64,000 nt of DNA from Plectosphaerella cucumerina (GCA_020746995.1 JAGPXD010000002.1:2046001-2110000), one strand, 5' to 3'; counted from the stretch's first letter, positions 46,792 to 60,240 are shown. The notes: a model not told the origin generated them from the letters alone. Numbers and translations are program-made.

Positions 46792-47339
46792 GGTGATGGA
46801 GTCAAGGAGATGCAAGAGTAGGAAAGGAGATGCCCTATCGAAAGGTCCTTGGCGAGGGAAGAGGGCACATTTTGTCTTTGAGCCTACATATACGGATGAG
46901 TAGTTCAGGTCGTCAGGGGAGAAAGTCCATGCCAAACAATCTGCATGCAGACATTCGTCGTCCCAAACCTGTCTGGAGGCCTTTCAGCCGCGTGCTAGCG
47001 GCTACGCCACGTGCAGGGTCTTCAAGTCGATTCCGGGAGTCCGGTTAGAGACATGGTAGGAGGGAGGCTCGTCTCAGTCCGGAATGCATCATTTACGCAC
47101 GAGATGCCACGTGCTCATCTGGTTACAAAGATGAAGCCGTGAGAATCGTACCAGAAAAACACCACTAGACAATAAAAGCCCCCTCAGACTTTCCAATACC
47201 GCAGACCGAACCTCCGCGGTCAGCATCTTGCTGTTCATAAAGCAATGTCTTATTCGAGGCTCGATATGATTCGGTCTAAGCAGAATGCAGTCTACAACAC
47301 TTTCCGCTTCAAGTCACCCTTCAATGGTTGATCCAACAG
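46792..47339. other. Intergenic, no gene seen
   Basis: The tyrosinase promoter and the 3' flank of the GPI-protein gene. No coding signal. Confidence 0.55.
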
Positions 47340-47930
47340 CTACAAGAATGCCAACAGGAGCAGACCACCCGCGATAACGCCACCAAAGGCCTTGATAGCG
47401 GCCAAGTCCCCCAGGCGGCTGGCAGCATTGCCGCTCCCACCATTACCCGAAGAGGCAGATTCGCCCGTGGCGGCAGCAGCATTCCCTCCCGTACCAGTGA
47501 CGACGACAATCGTCTGCACAACCGTCGATGCCCAGTAAGTGTCGTCGCTAGCCTCGCTCACAACCATGGTGGTTGTAAAGGTCGTGGCCGGACCGTCGTT
47601 GCGGGTGATGGTGTGCAGTCCCGGCTTGAACATGATGTCCAGGTCGTCCATTTCCATGCTCATGTTGGCAAAACCGTCGTCGTTGTCGTCATGATCACCA
47701 TCAGAGCTGTGAGTCTCCAACGGGCACCCGGTGTAGGTGATAGTGGTGGGGTCGAGGGGGGCCGGGCGCCTGTCGTGGTGTTCGGCGCCTGTCTCGGCGG
47801 GGTGGCCGGTATAGGTGTATGTGAAAGTACCCGTGGAGGAGCAGCTGGTGGCTACGCGGAAGTCGTCCAAATCTTCAATGCCCGCGGCGGAGACGGCGCC
47901 GAGGAAAAGAAGAGTCAGAGTAGGGATCAT
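47340..47930 (-). CDS. GPI-anchored cell-surface protein of unknown function
   Basis: Single exon, 196 residues. It starts with a signal peptide (PTLTLLFLGAVSAAG) and ends with a hydrophobic C-terminus (AFGGVIAGGLLLLAFL) preceded by a small-residue linker (ASSGNGGSGNAAS), the standard layout for GPI attachment near that linker. The middle has Thr-rich repeats (TGTFTYTYTG, DPTTITYTG, TTFTTTMVV), an acidic Asp/His patch (DGDHDDNDDG) and only two cysteines. No catalytic domain. It is likely an O-glycosylated wall or plasma-membrane protein. The Asp/His patch could bind metal, but that is speculation. Confidence 0.75.
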   Translation of the reverse strand: MIPTLTLLFLGAVSAAGIEDLDDFRVATSCSSTGTFTYTYTGHPAETGAEHHDRRPAPLDPTTITYTGCPLETHSSDGDHDDNDDGFANMSMEMDDLDIMFKPGLHTITRNDGPATTFTTTMVVSEASDDTYWASTVVQTIVVVTGTGGNAAAATGESASSGNGGSGNAASRLGDLAAIKAFGGVIAGGLLLLAFL

Positions 47931-49045
47931 GATGGCAGTATTGTGGTTTCAGTGGTGGAACTTGAGGGTTGGTGATTGTTGTTGGGACGAAGAAAGCCAA
48001 TAACTTAAACACCGCCCTCTTCTATGTTTCTTGTTCGGTCGACATTGGCCCGTCAACAGTCGACAGGCATGTGGTTGCCACGCATGCGACGGACGAGCTG
48101 AGAGCTCTAGGCTCGATGTCTCACCGGAAAAGGTGAAGGTCTGACGTGGAAGGTGCCTATATTGGGTGGAATGAAAGGAAGCGGATATGGCTAGCTCACC
48201 AGCTAGCTGGGTGCGCCGAGAAAGTGCCCTGTAACAGACTAACGAAGCAGACACACGTAGCAGTCGGCTATCCCGTCTTCTTGATGGATCTCGTAGGTTG
48301 ACGTTTGATCCTGAGTGTAACGTTGAAGCTGGACCCAGGGCCACGGTTGACAGCACGTCGGTCGTCCAACATTGGACGAGTTCGAATTGCATCAAGCCCC
48401 AGGGGCTGCAGCTTCAAGCACCATCTGCCATTTCAGTGACATCTCAGCTCATCATTGAAGAACCATGAATTGGTCCACCTCCCGACTCGGCTGACCCGCG
48501 ACACCAACCCGACATCACCACCTCACTGCAGCAGACTCGACTGAATCACATTACTTCAATTCACCCTCCCTCTCCGCCATCTGGCACATGGTATCAAGTT
48601 GAGTTGCCCCAGTCAGCTAATACAAAAAAAGTGTACACACGTAAATCGCGCCCCTAGGGTGCAGGGTACGCGCGGCGCATGAGGGGGAATTTTCGCCAAA
48701 AACAAGAACGACTTCCTCCAAAAACAACACCAGACCGAAGAAAGGGGGTGTATAGGAAGAAGTGAATGAAGGAGGGAAACAAAAAAAGAAGAACCGCCGA
48801 AAAAAGTAAAAAGAAGAACTAGCTGTGAGGTCGTAAAGCTCGGGGCATCATATGGGGGGGTGAGATATACTCTGCCAGGTCATGCGCCGTGCCGCTCATC
48901 ATGCAAAAGGGGAAGCAATCACCAACCATCCCGGGCCTTCGCCGTCGCCCACTCACTCTCACTCTCACTCCTCCTTCAGCGACGACCTCATCCCCAGGTC
49001 TTGCTCTCGCTCCTGCCTTCTCCCCCGACCTCGCCAACAGCACGC
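47931..49045. other. Intergenic, no gene seen
   Basis: The promoter of the GPI protein and the long 3' flank of the kinesin gene. It includes A-rich stretches near 48624 and 48780-48820. Confidence 0.55.
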
Positions 49046-52000
49046 CTAGAAGCAGTTGAGCGAGCCCTTCTTCTTCTTCTGCTTGTTGATGGCGTTCATG
49101 CGCTCCTCGAGGTGCGCGCGCGCCGCCTCGGCCGCCTGCCGCTTCTTGCGCTCCTCCTCCACCGCGTGGACGCTCCAGCGGTTGTCCTGCTGCGGCGCCG
49201 GCGCCGGCCGCTCCTTGAGCTCCTTGACCTCGGCCTCGAGCTGCTGCGACCGCTTCCGCCACGCGTCGCAGTCGGCCTTGACCTTGTTCGACTGCTTCTC
49301 GAGGTCCGTAAGCGCCTCTTCCAGGGTCTGTGTGAGCTGGCGCTCCGCGTCCAGGTGCTTCTCGATCGTGCGGATGCGAGCCTCCTGGTCCTCCTGGATC
49401 TGGTTCAGGCTGCCCATGTTGTCTTGCTTGCTGCCTGGCCGCGCTCCCGTAGGCGTGCTGGGCACCGACGGGCTGACCGGTCCGTTGACAGCACCGGCTC
49501 CCGAGCCAGGGGGCAGCGGCGGCAGAGGGATCGCCGGCGGCGGTGTCGGAAGCGATGCCACCGATGAGCTCTTGCGCAAGTTGCCCGTGAGCGAGTTGGA
49601 GCGGTGGTGCTGGTGCTGCGGTGGCTGGCCGGTTGACGCGGCGATCTCGTCGAACTTGGCCTGGAAATCCTGGTTAGCATCACTGTCTGTGGGGTGTATG
49701 GCGCCCCGTCTTACCTGCAGGCTGGCGTACTCCGCCCGGAGACTTTCGATCTCCGACTCGACGCGGACCTTGGCCGTTGTGGCATCCTCCAGCTTCTGGT
49801 TGCGCTCCGTCTGCAGGGTCGACAGGCGGTTGCTGGTAATCTGCGCCTGGTCGAAGTTGGTCTGGAGCTGGTCCTCAAGCTCCTCCACGAGCCTCGAGTT
49901 CTTCTTGCTCTTCGACTCGAGATCCATCATGCGCTTGCGAATCTGCGACAGCTGCTCCGTCACAGGACCTGGGCTGCGCAGCGGCTCGCCAGGGACCGTG
50001 AGTAGGTCCGACAGTGTCGACTTGACCTGCTCCAGGTCCTTGAGGACAGTGTCGTTGATCGTGGTGAGTTCCGCCACATGCTTCTCCGTCTCGGCGCTCT
50101 TCTCCTGCGCCTGGCCGAGGGCCTTCTGGTCGGCGATGAGATCGTCGATGCGCTCCGTGATCTTGTCCACACTGACGTCGAGCCCCAGGGCGAAGGCAAC
50201 CTGCGTCGCCACCTTCATCAGGTCCTCGCGCGCGTCGTTGAGCTCGCACTCGAGGATGCGAGTGTTCTCCGCGTGCTCGTTCATCAGTACCGCCACCTGC
50301 TCCTCGTACTCCTTCTGCTCCGACATGCGCATCTCGCGCAGTTCCCGGGCGTGGTTCTCCTGCAGGAGCTTGAGGCCGTCCTGGTGCGTCTTGAGCGCCT
50401 GCTCGTGTGCCGCGATCTGGTTTTCCAGGTTGTTGATGAGCTGGCCCTGTGTCTTGGCCTGGTTCTCGTGCAGGTCGCGCGCCTTGATGGCGTCCTCAAG
50501 CTCGCTCTTGGCCGACGCGTGCGCCGTCTCGAGCTCCGCCACCTTCGCCGCGTTGCTGGTGATGACCGCCTTGTACTCATCCACCTCGCTCTGGAGCGCT
50601 TTGATCTGGACGTCCTGTTGCGCCGAAGCCTCCCTGGCCTCATCGCTGGCAGCCTCGGTCTGTTCGGCGTGCTTGGCATTGAATGCTGAGATCTGCGCCT
50701 CCAGCTCGGCGATGGTCGTCTTCATCTGGGATTCGGTAGCCTGCATGCCGTCCAGCGCCGCCTTGTGCTTGGCCTCCCAGCTGACGAGCTCAGCCTCGAG
50801 CTTCGCCATCTTCTCCTCAGCACCGGCGACTTCTTCGACGGGCTTGGCGTCAATCTGCCTGGACACCTCCTCGGACTTGGCGTCAGCGGCATCGACCGGT
50901 GACTCACTGGCAGCCTCGGCGACAGGAGCTACGGCAGGGGCTGCAGTGGAAGCCGTGGACGCGGATTGCAGAGCAGATCGGAGACTCTCAATCTCAGCGG
51001 TGAGCTGCTTCTCAGTAGCCTGGTGGCTCTCGCGCATCTCCATCATCTGCTGCTCGTTCCTCTCCAGCTGGGTCTTGAGCGTCGACACCACCGACATGTC
51101 CATCGGCGAGGACTTGAGACTGGACCGTTCGCGGGTGAGACCGCTGATAATGGTCATCTTCATGTCCATTTCGCGCTTGGCGGCCGTGACGCCGGCCTCA
51201 AGTTCCTGGATCCTCTCGGAGCGCGCATGAAGCTCGTGCATGGCCGCGTTGAGGTTGAGCTCGAACCCTTGCATCATGTCGGGCGAGTTCTCGAAGTTCT
51301 CGGCGGCGATGTTGCGGAGGGCGGCGAAGGAACGATGCGCGCGGTCGAACATCATGACGTTCTGGCTCGACTTGCGGCGAATGACGGGCTGGCTGGTCCG
51401 GGGCGATGTGGCCTCAAAGGCCTTGGCTTGGGCAACCTCCGTCTTGAGCTCCTCAACCATGTCGAGTGCCTCCTGGTGCTTCATCTCCAGCTCGGCGTAC
51501 TTGGCTGCGAGCTCCTTCTCGGCAAGCTCCTTTTCGGCCGAGAGAGTGCGCAGGTGCTCAACCTCGATGGAGAGCTCCGAGTTGGCGTGCTCAGCCGGAG
51601 GAGAGGCGCGGGGCGTCTCGCCGTCGATGGGCGCACCGTCCTGCTCAGTAACCTGAGTCTTCTCGGCCGGGGGCTCGGCCTTGGCCTCTGCCTTACCGTT
51701 GCGACCCTCGGGAAGTTCGGGCACCTCGTCAATGTCGGCCTCCAGGTGGGTGTCGGACTTGGCCTTCAGGGTGGCCGTCTCGGCATCGGATGTCTCCGCG
51801 GTGATGGGCGACTCGAGAGCGGACGAAAGCTCCGAGGACAGAGAACGCGACGAGTCGTAGCGTGCGCCCTTGCTGTCGGTGGTTCGGGACTCGGACATGA
51901 ATGATGGCGGTCGCGTATCCGTGGGTGACATCATGGACAGCATCGAGTCGCGGACGGGACGGTGCGGGTGGCGAGACTCGTCGATGGTGTCCTGAAGCTC

Positions 52001-54701
52001 GCGAAGGTGGCGCATGGCCTCCTCGTACTTGGAGTGGAGGGAGGAATATTCGTTCACAGTCGCCTCATGCTCCACGCGCAGGTCAAAGAGCTCCTGGGTG
52101 ACGTTCTCCAGCTTGTCTGCCACGAACTTGGTCTGTGCCGGGCTCGGCGGCGTGTAGTCGTCGTGGTCAGGCTTGAGGTTGCCAGAGGGTGCCGACACCT
52201 CCTGAATGGTCTCGGGGATGTCGCTCCTGGCGTTCTGATCCTCCATGATGCCCTCCTCGTCTGCTTCCATGATGGGCTCCTGGTGGCTGGTGCGGCTGAC
52301 GTGGGACTGGCTCCGCGAGTGCTCAATGACGGGGCGTCGATGGGCGATGCCGTTAGTCTCGGGCTCGGGCTCGGCAGGCTTCGTCTCGCCCTGGATGTGG
52401 TCGAGCTCGTACAGGAGCGAGTCGAGCTTGCCGAGGCTGCGCTGGCGCTCGATGACCTGCTCCAAGCGGTCGATCTCACGCTGCATCAGCTCGGCATCCT
52501 GGTCTGCCTCGGCCAGACGCTCCTCGAGGGTCGAGATGTAGTCCTCGCACGACGCTTCGTTCTCCCGCACGCGTGCAATCTCCTTGCGGAGCTCGATGAT
52601 AATGGTCGCGTTCTTCTCCTCACCAGACGTGTGGCCGTCCAGCTTGGCCTCGAGGTCGTGCAGGTAGTGCTCGGTGCTGGTCTCGCGGTCCATCAGCTTC
52701 TGCAGGCGGGACTGTAGCTGGGTGTTGATCGTCTCGACATAGGCGCACTTGGTCTCCTTCTCGAGAAGGTTGGTTTCCGTGTTCGACAGAGTGCTGCGTG
52801 TGCTGGAAAGGGACTGCTCGAGGGACTGAATCGTCTTCTCGTACTCGAGCACGACCTGCTCGACGGCCTGAGCGAATGAGTTGGACCGGTTGAGGCGTTC
52901 GGTGGCGCTGTCACCTAGGGCGTCTTCCTCGTCGTGCTGCTCGTTCTGCTCGGCGTCGCGGGCCTTTGCCATCTCGGCGATGAGCTTGGCGTGGCGCTGG
53001 CTAAGGGTGGTGTAGTTCTCCTGAATATCAAGCAGCTGGTTCTGCATCTCCGATTCCCTCTCGCTCTGCCTGTCGGAGCGTCCCTCGACCTGTGGTGCGC
53101 GACGGTCGACGCTGGTGCGCTCGGCGCTGCGGACCTGGTCGCGCAAGAAGGCCACCTCGGCCTTCAACCGCTCAATGATGGCCTGCTTGTCGCCCTCCTC
53201 GACCTGTTGGATTCTCGGCTTGCTCTGGATGGCCCTCGCCCGCTGCGCATACTGGACCGTGTTGAGGGTCTCGCTGAGATGGAACTCGGCCGGCGTAACG
53301 CAGGCAATCATGTAGGTCATGGCGTTACCTCCGAGGGAGTCTTGCAGGAGGCGGGTGAGTTTTGAGTCGCGGTAGGAGACGTGGGAGCCGGGGCTGCGGG
53401 ACGAAAGCTGAGAGATGACCTTGCCGAGGGCGGCGAGACCGGCGTTGATAGAGATACCCTCCTTGGCCCTCTCGCCCTGCGCGCCGGTGTTCTTGAGACG
53501 TTCGCTACCGGCCAAGTCGACAAAGTGCAGCTTGCTGTCGGTGGTGACCCAGCTCTCGTTCCCGGTCATGGCCTCGAGAGGAACTGAGAAGCGCTTCTCA
53601 GAGGCACCGGTCGGGCTCTGCAGACCGCTCTTGCGCTGCACGAGGTTGAGGGAGAAGACGGCGTGCGATCGTGATGACCTGGCATTGATTGCCGTCGCGT
53701 CGGTCTGTCGTAGAGACGAGCCAAAGTTCAGGGCGTTCATCAAATCCTCCACTGAGTTGATCTCAACCTGGCGCAGTCCCGTCAGAAGAATGTTGCCTTT
53801 TGTGTCTTCGCGTATCGTGACGTTTGTCCGCTCGTTGGCCGGCACGTGGTCCGGGATAAGCAGGTCGCGTAGGTGCTCGTTGTAGATTTCGACATATGTC
53901 GCCTTGAGCTTCCATGTCTTCTCGCTGGCGAAGCTATTCGAGCCATGGCCAGAGTAACGGGAGGGCGTCCGCAGCTGTGACATGGAGCCGCGGTTGGCCT
54001 GTTTCCTGGGACCGTCGAGTTTCTCGAAAAGGGCCGTGGCGGCACGGGGGATGACACCCATGACTTCAGTGTCATCCTGGTCGAGGGGGCCGGAGGTACC
54101 CATGGTGTAAGATTTTCCAGCGCCTGACTGACCGTAGGCGAGGAGGGAGACATTGTAGCCCTGGACGAAGGCGTTGACGCAGTCGTGAAGGTACTCCCAG
54201 ACGCCTTCTTGGTTGACTTCGGAGCTGAAGACGCGGTCGAAAACGAAGAGCTTCTTGCCCTGAGGCGAGTCGATGGCGAGATTGGTGTTGGAGGTGACTT
54301 GCACCATGGACCGCTGGAATCTCTGCGGAATGAGGTCGTAGCCCGGGTCGTTCGGGTTCAGGGGCGGCCTGATGCGGACGGCTATTCCAGCAGGGTGGTT
54401 AGAGCGTTTTGCAGGCCGCCGGCAGAAAGGGGGCACAAGCACAGCGCGCATGCAGCCGAGGTGCTGCAGGAACACGGGATGGGGAAAATGAGGGGGAAAC
54501 AAACGTACCAACTCGGACAGCGGTCCTCGCGTCCTCATCAGAGGCTCTGCTGCCAGCGCCAGCACCGCCGACCTTGCTGGACATGCTCAGGCGGCTGTTG
54601 CTCCTTGGCGAGGGTTTGACCATGGCGCTCGTGGGTCGGGTGGGAAAGTTCCCCGTCGAGGGCGAACCGGGAGGCGAGCCAGCAGCCATGGCGTTTGGCA
54701 T
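49046..54701 (-). CDS. Large N-terminal-motor kinesin (kinesin-4-like)
   Basis: Exon 1 is 54509-54701. A 127 nt intron (54382-54508, GTACGT donor, CTAAC branch site) follows, then 49715-54381 and 49046-49669, separated by a likely 45 nt in-frame intron. About 1827 residues. The first splice creates TAVRVAVRIRPPL, the conserved motor start. Motor motifs: P-loop GQSGAGKS (148-155), switch I NARSSRSHAVFSL, switch II DLAGSERLKNTGAQGERAKEG, then RARAIQSKPRIQ at the neck. More than 1300 residues of coiled coil follow, with acidic interruptions, a Pro-rich stretch (PPPAIPLPPLPPG) about 160 residues from the end, and a basic C-terminus (KQKKKKG). It is probably plus-end-directed and involved in spindle or transport. 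The subfamily is tentative. Confidence 0.92.
49670..49714 (-). other. Likely 45-nt in-frame intron in the kinesin gene
   Basis: It has a GTAAGA donor, a TGCTAAC branch site and a CAG acceptor. Being a multiple of three with no stop, it can be retained, adding 15 residues between SLQ and DFQAKF. Confidence 0.6.
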
Positions 54702-57700
54702 GCGAGGCGTGAACCTCTTGTATCTCGCGGTGCGCCGGGCCCTGTGAGGGGGGAGGGGGGGATCGAGTTTGTGGTTGGCAGCTGTCGCAGTCTGCGGTAT
54801 GCGAATGTCTCAATCTAGAGAAGGGCGTGGTATGTGTTGTGACGTCTCGTCGGGAAGGACGCCGTGGAACCGTGTCGGTCGTGAGTTTGGATTCGGGGGT
54901 TTTGTTTGTCCAGAAGAAGGGTCGACTGTCTGAGACGAGAACAGGCGGAGACCCAACAGAGTCGAGTCGCACCAAGGCTGCTGATCAGGCAGTGGTGAAG
55001 GATTGAGTGGGCGGTCCACGAGTCGCGAGGGAGGCGGTATGTCTCTCCTCTCTCTCTCTCGTCAGTCCGTTTGTCTCTGGCGCGGTGTGACTGACCGACC
55101 AGGCAGGGACGTGGAAGGTGTGGAAGGTTGACGGGGAGTGAAGCCTGGGCTGGGGGGATGGGGGTTATCGCCAGCCAGGACCCGAAAATTAAAGGAGACG
55201 GACGGATCGAGGTCTTGTCGCTGGGCGGCGGGTGGGCGTGGACGGACGAGACGGGAGCGAGCGTCGGGTCTGCAGGAAGGGGCAGGGACTGGACAGGGGG
55301 GTGAAGAGAGAGGGCGCTAGGGCGTGCCAGGCGGGTTCGATAGGGGATCGGACTGAATGGATCGACCGGGCTGCTTGGTTGGTTGGCTGGAGGGCTGCTG
55401 GCTGGCGACAAGCAACAAGCAAGCGCGTCCAGGAGTCGTCGTCCGTCCAGCTCAGGCGGTTTGTTGTACCCGTGTACCTACAAGCTAAGCTTGCCAGCGT
55501 GTGGTCGACCCAGCAGAGGTCCAGCAGTGCTGTTTATTCGGCCGGGCGACCGGGGTTGGGCGGTTTTGGCAAATTAAAGACGCGTCGGTGGACGGACGGT
55601 GATTGGGGAGGCGGAGCCGGGATGGCCTTGTCTGTCCTGGTACTTGTCCTGGGTCCCTCCCCTTTCGTTCGAGCCTTCGAGCGGCCACAACGGGTCCTGC
55701 CAAACGGCGTGGCCCGGTCGTCACGAAACAGGAAGAGCTCGGGGGCCCTTGGGGTCCCTGGGAATTTGGGGCGGCGGAGGGGCTTTGGGGGCGTAGCTGC
55801 TCGCACGGTCGCACGTTTGCTGAGGGTGATGTGATGATGGGCCAGCTTGAGCGCCGGATCGTCCTGTCGGTTGCCGGGTTGGCGTTGCGCGTTGCCCCCC
55901 TACCTTTCTGTGCTAATGGCCGAATAGGTCGCCCTGTCTCACGGGTACAGGCGCTGAAGGGTACCTGTACCTACAAGTGCGGCAAAACGTGACTGACTTG
56001 AACTGGGGGTGAGAGTAAGCCGGCCAGGGTCGAGGAAAAGTCTTCAGGCGCACCGGATGATGCCACTCGACTTGTTCCGTTCATCGGTTTTCTTCCAGAT
56101 GCGGCGGAGCCGAAGACAGGGCAGTACAGGGTCCAGGAAAGGCAAGAAAAGAAAAGCGAGCGTGAGCCGAGGACCCTCCAGTGAAACCCCCGAGGTCTCC
56201 TGGAGGAGGGAACAGAAGCAAGAGCAGCCACCACACGAAGCACACCTGTACCCGTACCTGCCCAGCCAGTCGCAGAAACGGGCGCGCCTTCAACGCATGG
56301 TCAAAAGAAGAAAAAGAGCGGGTCTTCAGGACCCCTTTTCGGTTCCCATTGGGTCCGGCTCTTGGTGGTCTGTGCGCCCAGAAAGGGAAGGCGCAAGGTA
56401 CACCCAGCGGAAGCTGCAGGGGGGCGTCGTCGTCGACCCAGTAAGGGCAAGCACGGGTGCGGTGGGGGACGGAACGAGGAAGGAGGGAAGGACAGGGACA
56501 TCCTGGCATGTCGCGCTCGGTACCGGAGCAACCGATGGACCGTCCAAGCACGCTGAAGGGAACATGGCGGAAGCTCCCTGCCAGTTCAGCAGTATGCCCC
56601 CTCTGAACACATCACAACATCCGCTGTCCTTTGCCCATGCGAACAACCAACAATAGGGGCCCTCCACCCCGGCCATGTGTACAACAACTTTCGAGTGCAA
56701 CCTCTTGGCGTGCGTGTGCCGGGGCTGAGGCGCAGGGACCAATGGCATCAGTGTGCCACCCGGGGAACTTCACCCGCCCGCTTGGGAGCCCACCGCACTC
56801 GCTGTCCCCCTTTCTAGGCCCTCTCCCATCGCCCATCTTGTCATCGATCCTCCCATTTTCATCCCGCCTCGCACGTTGTCGCGCGGGCGGGGGGCACGGC
56901 GGGCAGACGAGGTCGAGACTGCATCTGATGTTCAGGGAGCCCAGGGCTTGTACATGTACAAGCGGCCACAACTGCTTTTTGTTAGTACTTACCTACTCAG
57001 TAGGCCCCCCGCTCGGCCAGCGTGCCGAGAAGCCAACCCCGTCGTGGTTCGCAGCGCGGCCGGAGGGCGTTCGCCATCCACGTCCCGCCCGTGGTCCGTT
57101 TCGTCCGATGTCAGAACCTGGAAAAGCCCAGTCCAGTCCCGCGTTTGACTCGCGATGGGACCTTTCCATGATCGACGGTTCGTCTGCGCGCCTGCCGAAT
57201 TTTAAATAATTCTCCGCGACTTGCGACCCAGCCCTCTGCGTCTCTTGGGTCCTTTTTTGGGTCTGTGTCGATGACGGCCACAAGACGACTTGACCTACCT
57301 GTACTGACTGATGGAGATGCCGGAGCATCTTGGGGTTGGGAGAATTTTTCTGCTCAGGGGCACACACACCACTACCGAGCACACCCACGGCCGAGATGCA
57401 GTCGACAGGAGAACTCATGCAGTGTGCCACACACCCGCACACACCGCTGCCGCCGCCACAGACAAAAAAGGGCGGATGGCTTCAGGGCAGCAAGATGGCA
57501 TCGACGGCCAATCAGATGTCGCATCTAATCGGGAGCTTCAGGGGCCCCCGCGTGAAGGAACTTTTTCGACGAACACAAACATCTGGACCCGGACGCCAGG
57601 GGGGCAAAGTCCGCACGCCGAGCTCCATCATCCGCATCTCGAATCCACCTCAGTTGGCACGCTGTCACGCATCGCGGACAGGAGGCACGGAACTGCAGCC

Positions 57701-60240
57701 TCAATAGGGGCAACCCAACCGCGCATGCATCGTCACTGCAACCCCGGGGCTACCGTCGCAACTCACCACGCCGTCGAGGGACCGGCCCCTTTCCAACCCC
57801 CCCGTGATAGACATCCCATCCACTCGAGATGGCAGTCCGAGAGATCCCACGTCAGGCCCATGAATAGCGACGAGCCACCACATTGGACGAACGGCGGTCC
57901 AGATCTTTGGTCGTGACTCGGGCGAGCCATTTCACCACTCGAAAGTCCGGTGGCTGGGAAGATGACACGGCGGCCCCGATACCCCATGCCTTTCTGCAGT
58001 CTTCAACCACTTGGATGAACTGGGGCCGTTGAAACTTTGCCATCTTTAAACTTCCCGCTCTGCCGCTCCCTTTTGGTCCTAATCAGGGAATGAGCGGGAG
58101 AAAGGCCATGTCGCTCGGCAGCGGGGCATGGCCTTGTCCTTGTCCTTCCATGCGAACGCATGCCGCGCCGCTGCTGTCTCAGCCCTACTCCATGGATCTC
58201 AACGGCGTTCGCATCGAGATGCCAGGCCTTCAACTCGATGTCCGCCGAACAGTGATAGCAACGCCCGCAGCTGGCCCCCCGCGCCCGGGGTTATATCGCC
58301 GATTGTATTGCTGGAACCGCCCAGGTTGTCGGCAAACTACCGCGCAAACAAAGTCCCCGTCACGTCAACCAGACCTCGACCCTCTCCGGTACCCCAGTGT
58401 CAACTGACAGCACGCGCCGGCCTCCTCGTCATGTCAGTGGCCCGCGTTACACTGCAGGGCGTCTGCAGCATCGCACTCTCCTCTGCACCCAAGATGGGCC
58501 ACAGCGTCCGCTGGCTAGGCTGAATGCGTGCTTCTGTATTTTCCCTTTTGCCGCGCATGCCCCTTCCCCGCCGCGGTAGTACTTCCTCAAGAGGGGGGCG
58601 AACGCTGCCGGCATCGTCAAAAGGTGCGACGACGATGCGGCCCTGTTTCAGCGAGCCGGCCCTCAACTCTGAGCGTCACGATGGACGGCGTGCTGTCGAT
58701 CTGGGGGCCCGCCAGGCGTGTAGGCCGGCCTTGACCGGACCCGATCTGACTCGGGAATCTATCTTTTCTGGATGCCGGAGGGGCCGCACGCGACGACGTG
58801 GGAAGGCTGCCGGCCACAGCGCGGTACCGACATACCTCTGCCCGCTGTCATCTCAACAGGGCCGTGACAAGAAGTTGGGAGGAAGGTGCCAAGTGCTTGT
58901 ACAGTAGGTGCACGGGAACAGACGGACGTCCGTGGTCGCCTGATGTGTCGACGGTCGTCGCGCAGATCCCACCCATTGGCACCTTTCGCTGCGCGAGACC
59001 CAACCGGAACCCAGCCATTGCTCGCTGGAAGGACCCTGAGCTCGCCACGAGCCAGCGCGGCCTCGTGCCAATCATGGATGGAGCCTCCCATTTCCCCACT
59101 GCCAAAGCGCAGCGCTAACGCGCACCGGTTGTCGTCTTCACCTCGCCGCCACGTCGCGCCGTCGGACGACGGACTCGCGCTCGAGAGAGACGCTTCCAGG
59201 CTTCCTTGAAACGCTGGCACAAAGGATGGGACCGTTCCTGCGCGGTTGATTTGACCGAAGGCCAATTTTTGCACGGCAGGGTAAAGGGGGGCAGCCCTTT
59301 TCGGGATCATCTCCGTTCCGAGTGCCGTGGCTCCCCCCTTCTGAACCACAGGGGAACCGTCACATGGCAAGTTGATGTACACACCATGGACCAAGTTCGC
59401 CGCCTGTCGCTCCTCCTCCTGGCGCAGAGCCAAAACCAAACTGATCGACCCCGCGATCCCGGAGACGACTGCAGATTCGGGCAAGACGCATCATGAGGCG
59501 ACGGGGTTCGGATCCAGAGATGTGGCCTATCTCCGTTCGGCTGATGTGGTGGTAATGATCGCCGTTGGGCTTCTCCCACGTGGCTTGGGACGGACGTTGC
59601 CTTGAAATCTCCGTCTCCCCGCTGCAACAAAGGCAACAAAGGAAACCAGAACGACTATCCCCCCTCGGCCTTCCGGTCGCGAAACTGGAGGCTGAAACAT
59701 AGGTTCGGAGGGCGGAAGGGAGGGATGGGTAGATGCTTCGTAGACTGGCTCTCCGTTTCGACGAGCGACAGACCGTCCAAGGGACGCCGTTCACAAGCGC
59801 CGACATGGTGATCTAGGGGGTGATCACTGATCAGTCGTGGACGGATGCAACCCCCCCGGCATGGTGTAATTTGGTGGCTCCGAGACCATTGACAAGCCCC
59901 TCAACGCCAGCGTGCGACACGACTTGAACATGAACGATGACAAACAGGCATTCGGTGTCCGGATGGTCGAGCCTGAGACTGCCGAGAAGGGTTCGAGAAT
60001 ATGCCGTCGTTTGAGGCGGATGGATCTTATTGGGGATGCTGGTCGATAACGTGTGTGTGCTCGTAGGATGTCACGTGATGACGCGAGCGGGAGATTCGTG
60101 ACGACGATGTTTTGACGCGACCCCACCATCAGACGCCCGCGTCGACGAGAATTGTCGATGCAGACTCGACACACATCCCGCCAGCAAGCGCGGGACCACG
60201 ACACCGCGCAGGCCCGGCAACGGGCCCCATCACTTCCAAT
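54702..60240. other. 5.5 kb gene-poor region upstream of the kinesin and EME1 genes
   Basis: No gene is supported. Many long GC-rich open frames overlap on both strands with no domain, conserved composition or convincing splice. Visible features are GTACCTACAAG repeated at 55474 and 55967, a perfect 16 bp palindrome CTTGTACATGTACAAG at 56947-56962, and a CT-rich run near 55041. It may contain long leaders, upstream regulatory DNA or noncoding transcripts. Confidence 0.5.
56947..56962. repeat. Perfect 16-bp palindrome
   Basis: CTTGTACATGTACAAG reads the same on both strands. It shares CTTGTA/TACAAG with GTACCTACAAG copies nearby. Function unknown. Confidence 0.7.

Noticed and set aside
49056..51230. 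724-residue open frame antisense to the kinesin gene
   Set aside because: Ser/Cys/Arg-rich shadow of coiled-coil codons on the other strand; no domain, signal or splice support.
58759..59484. 241-residue minus-strand open frame in the gene-poor block
   Set aside because: Starts plausibly but has no recognisable domain, overlaps several equally long frames and lacks supporting context.
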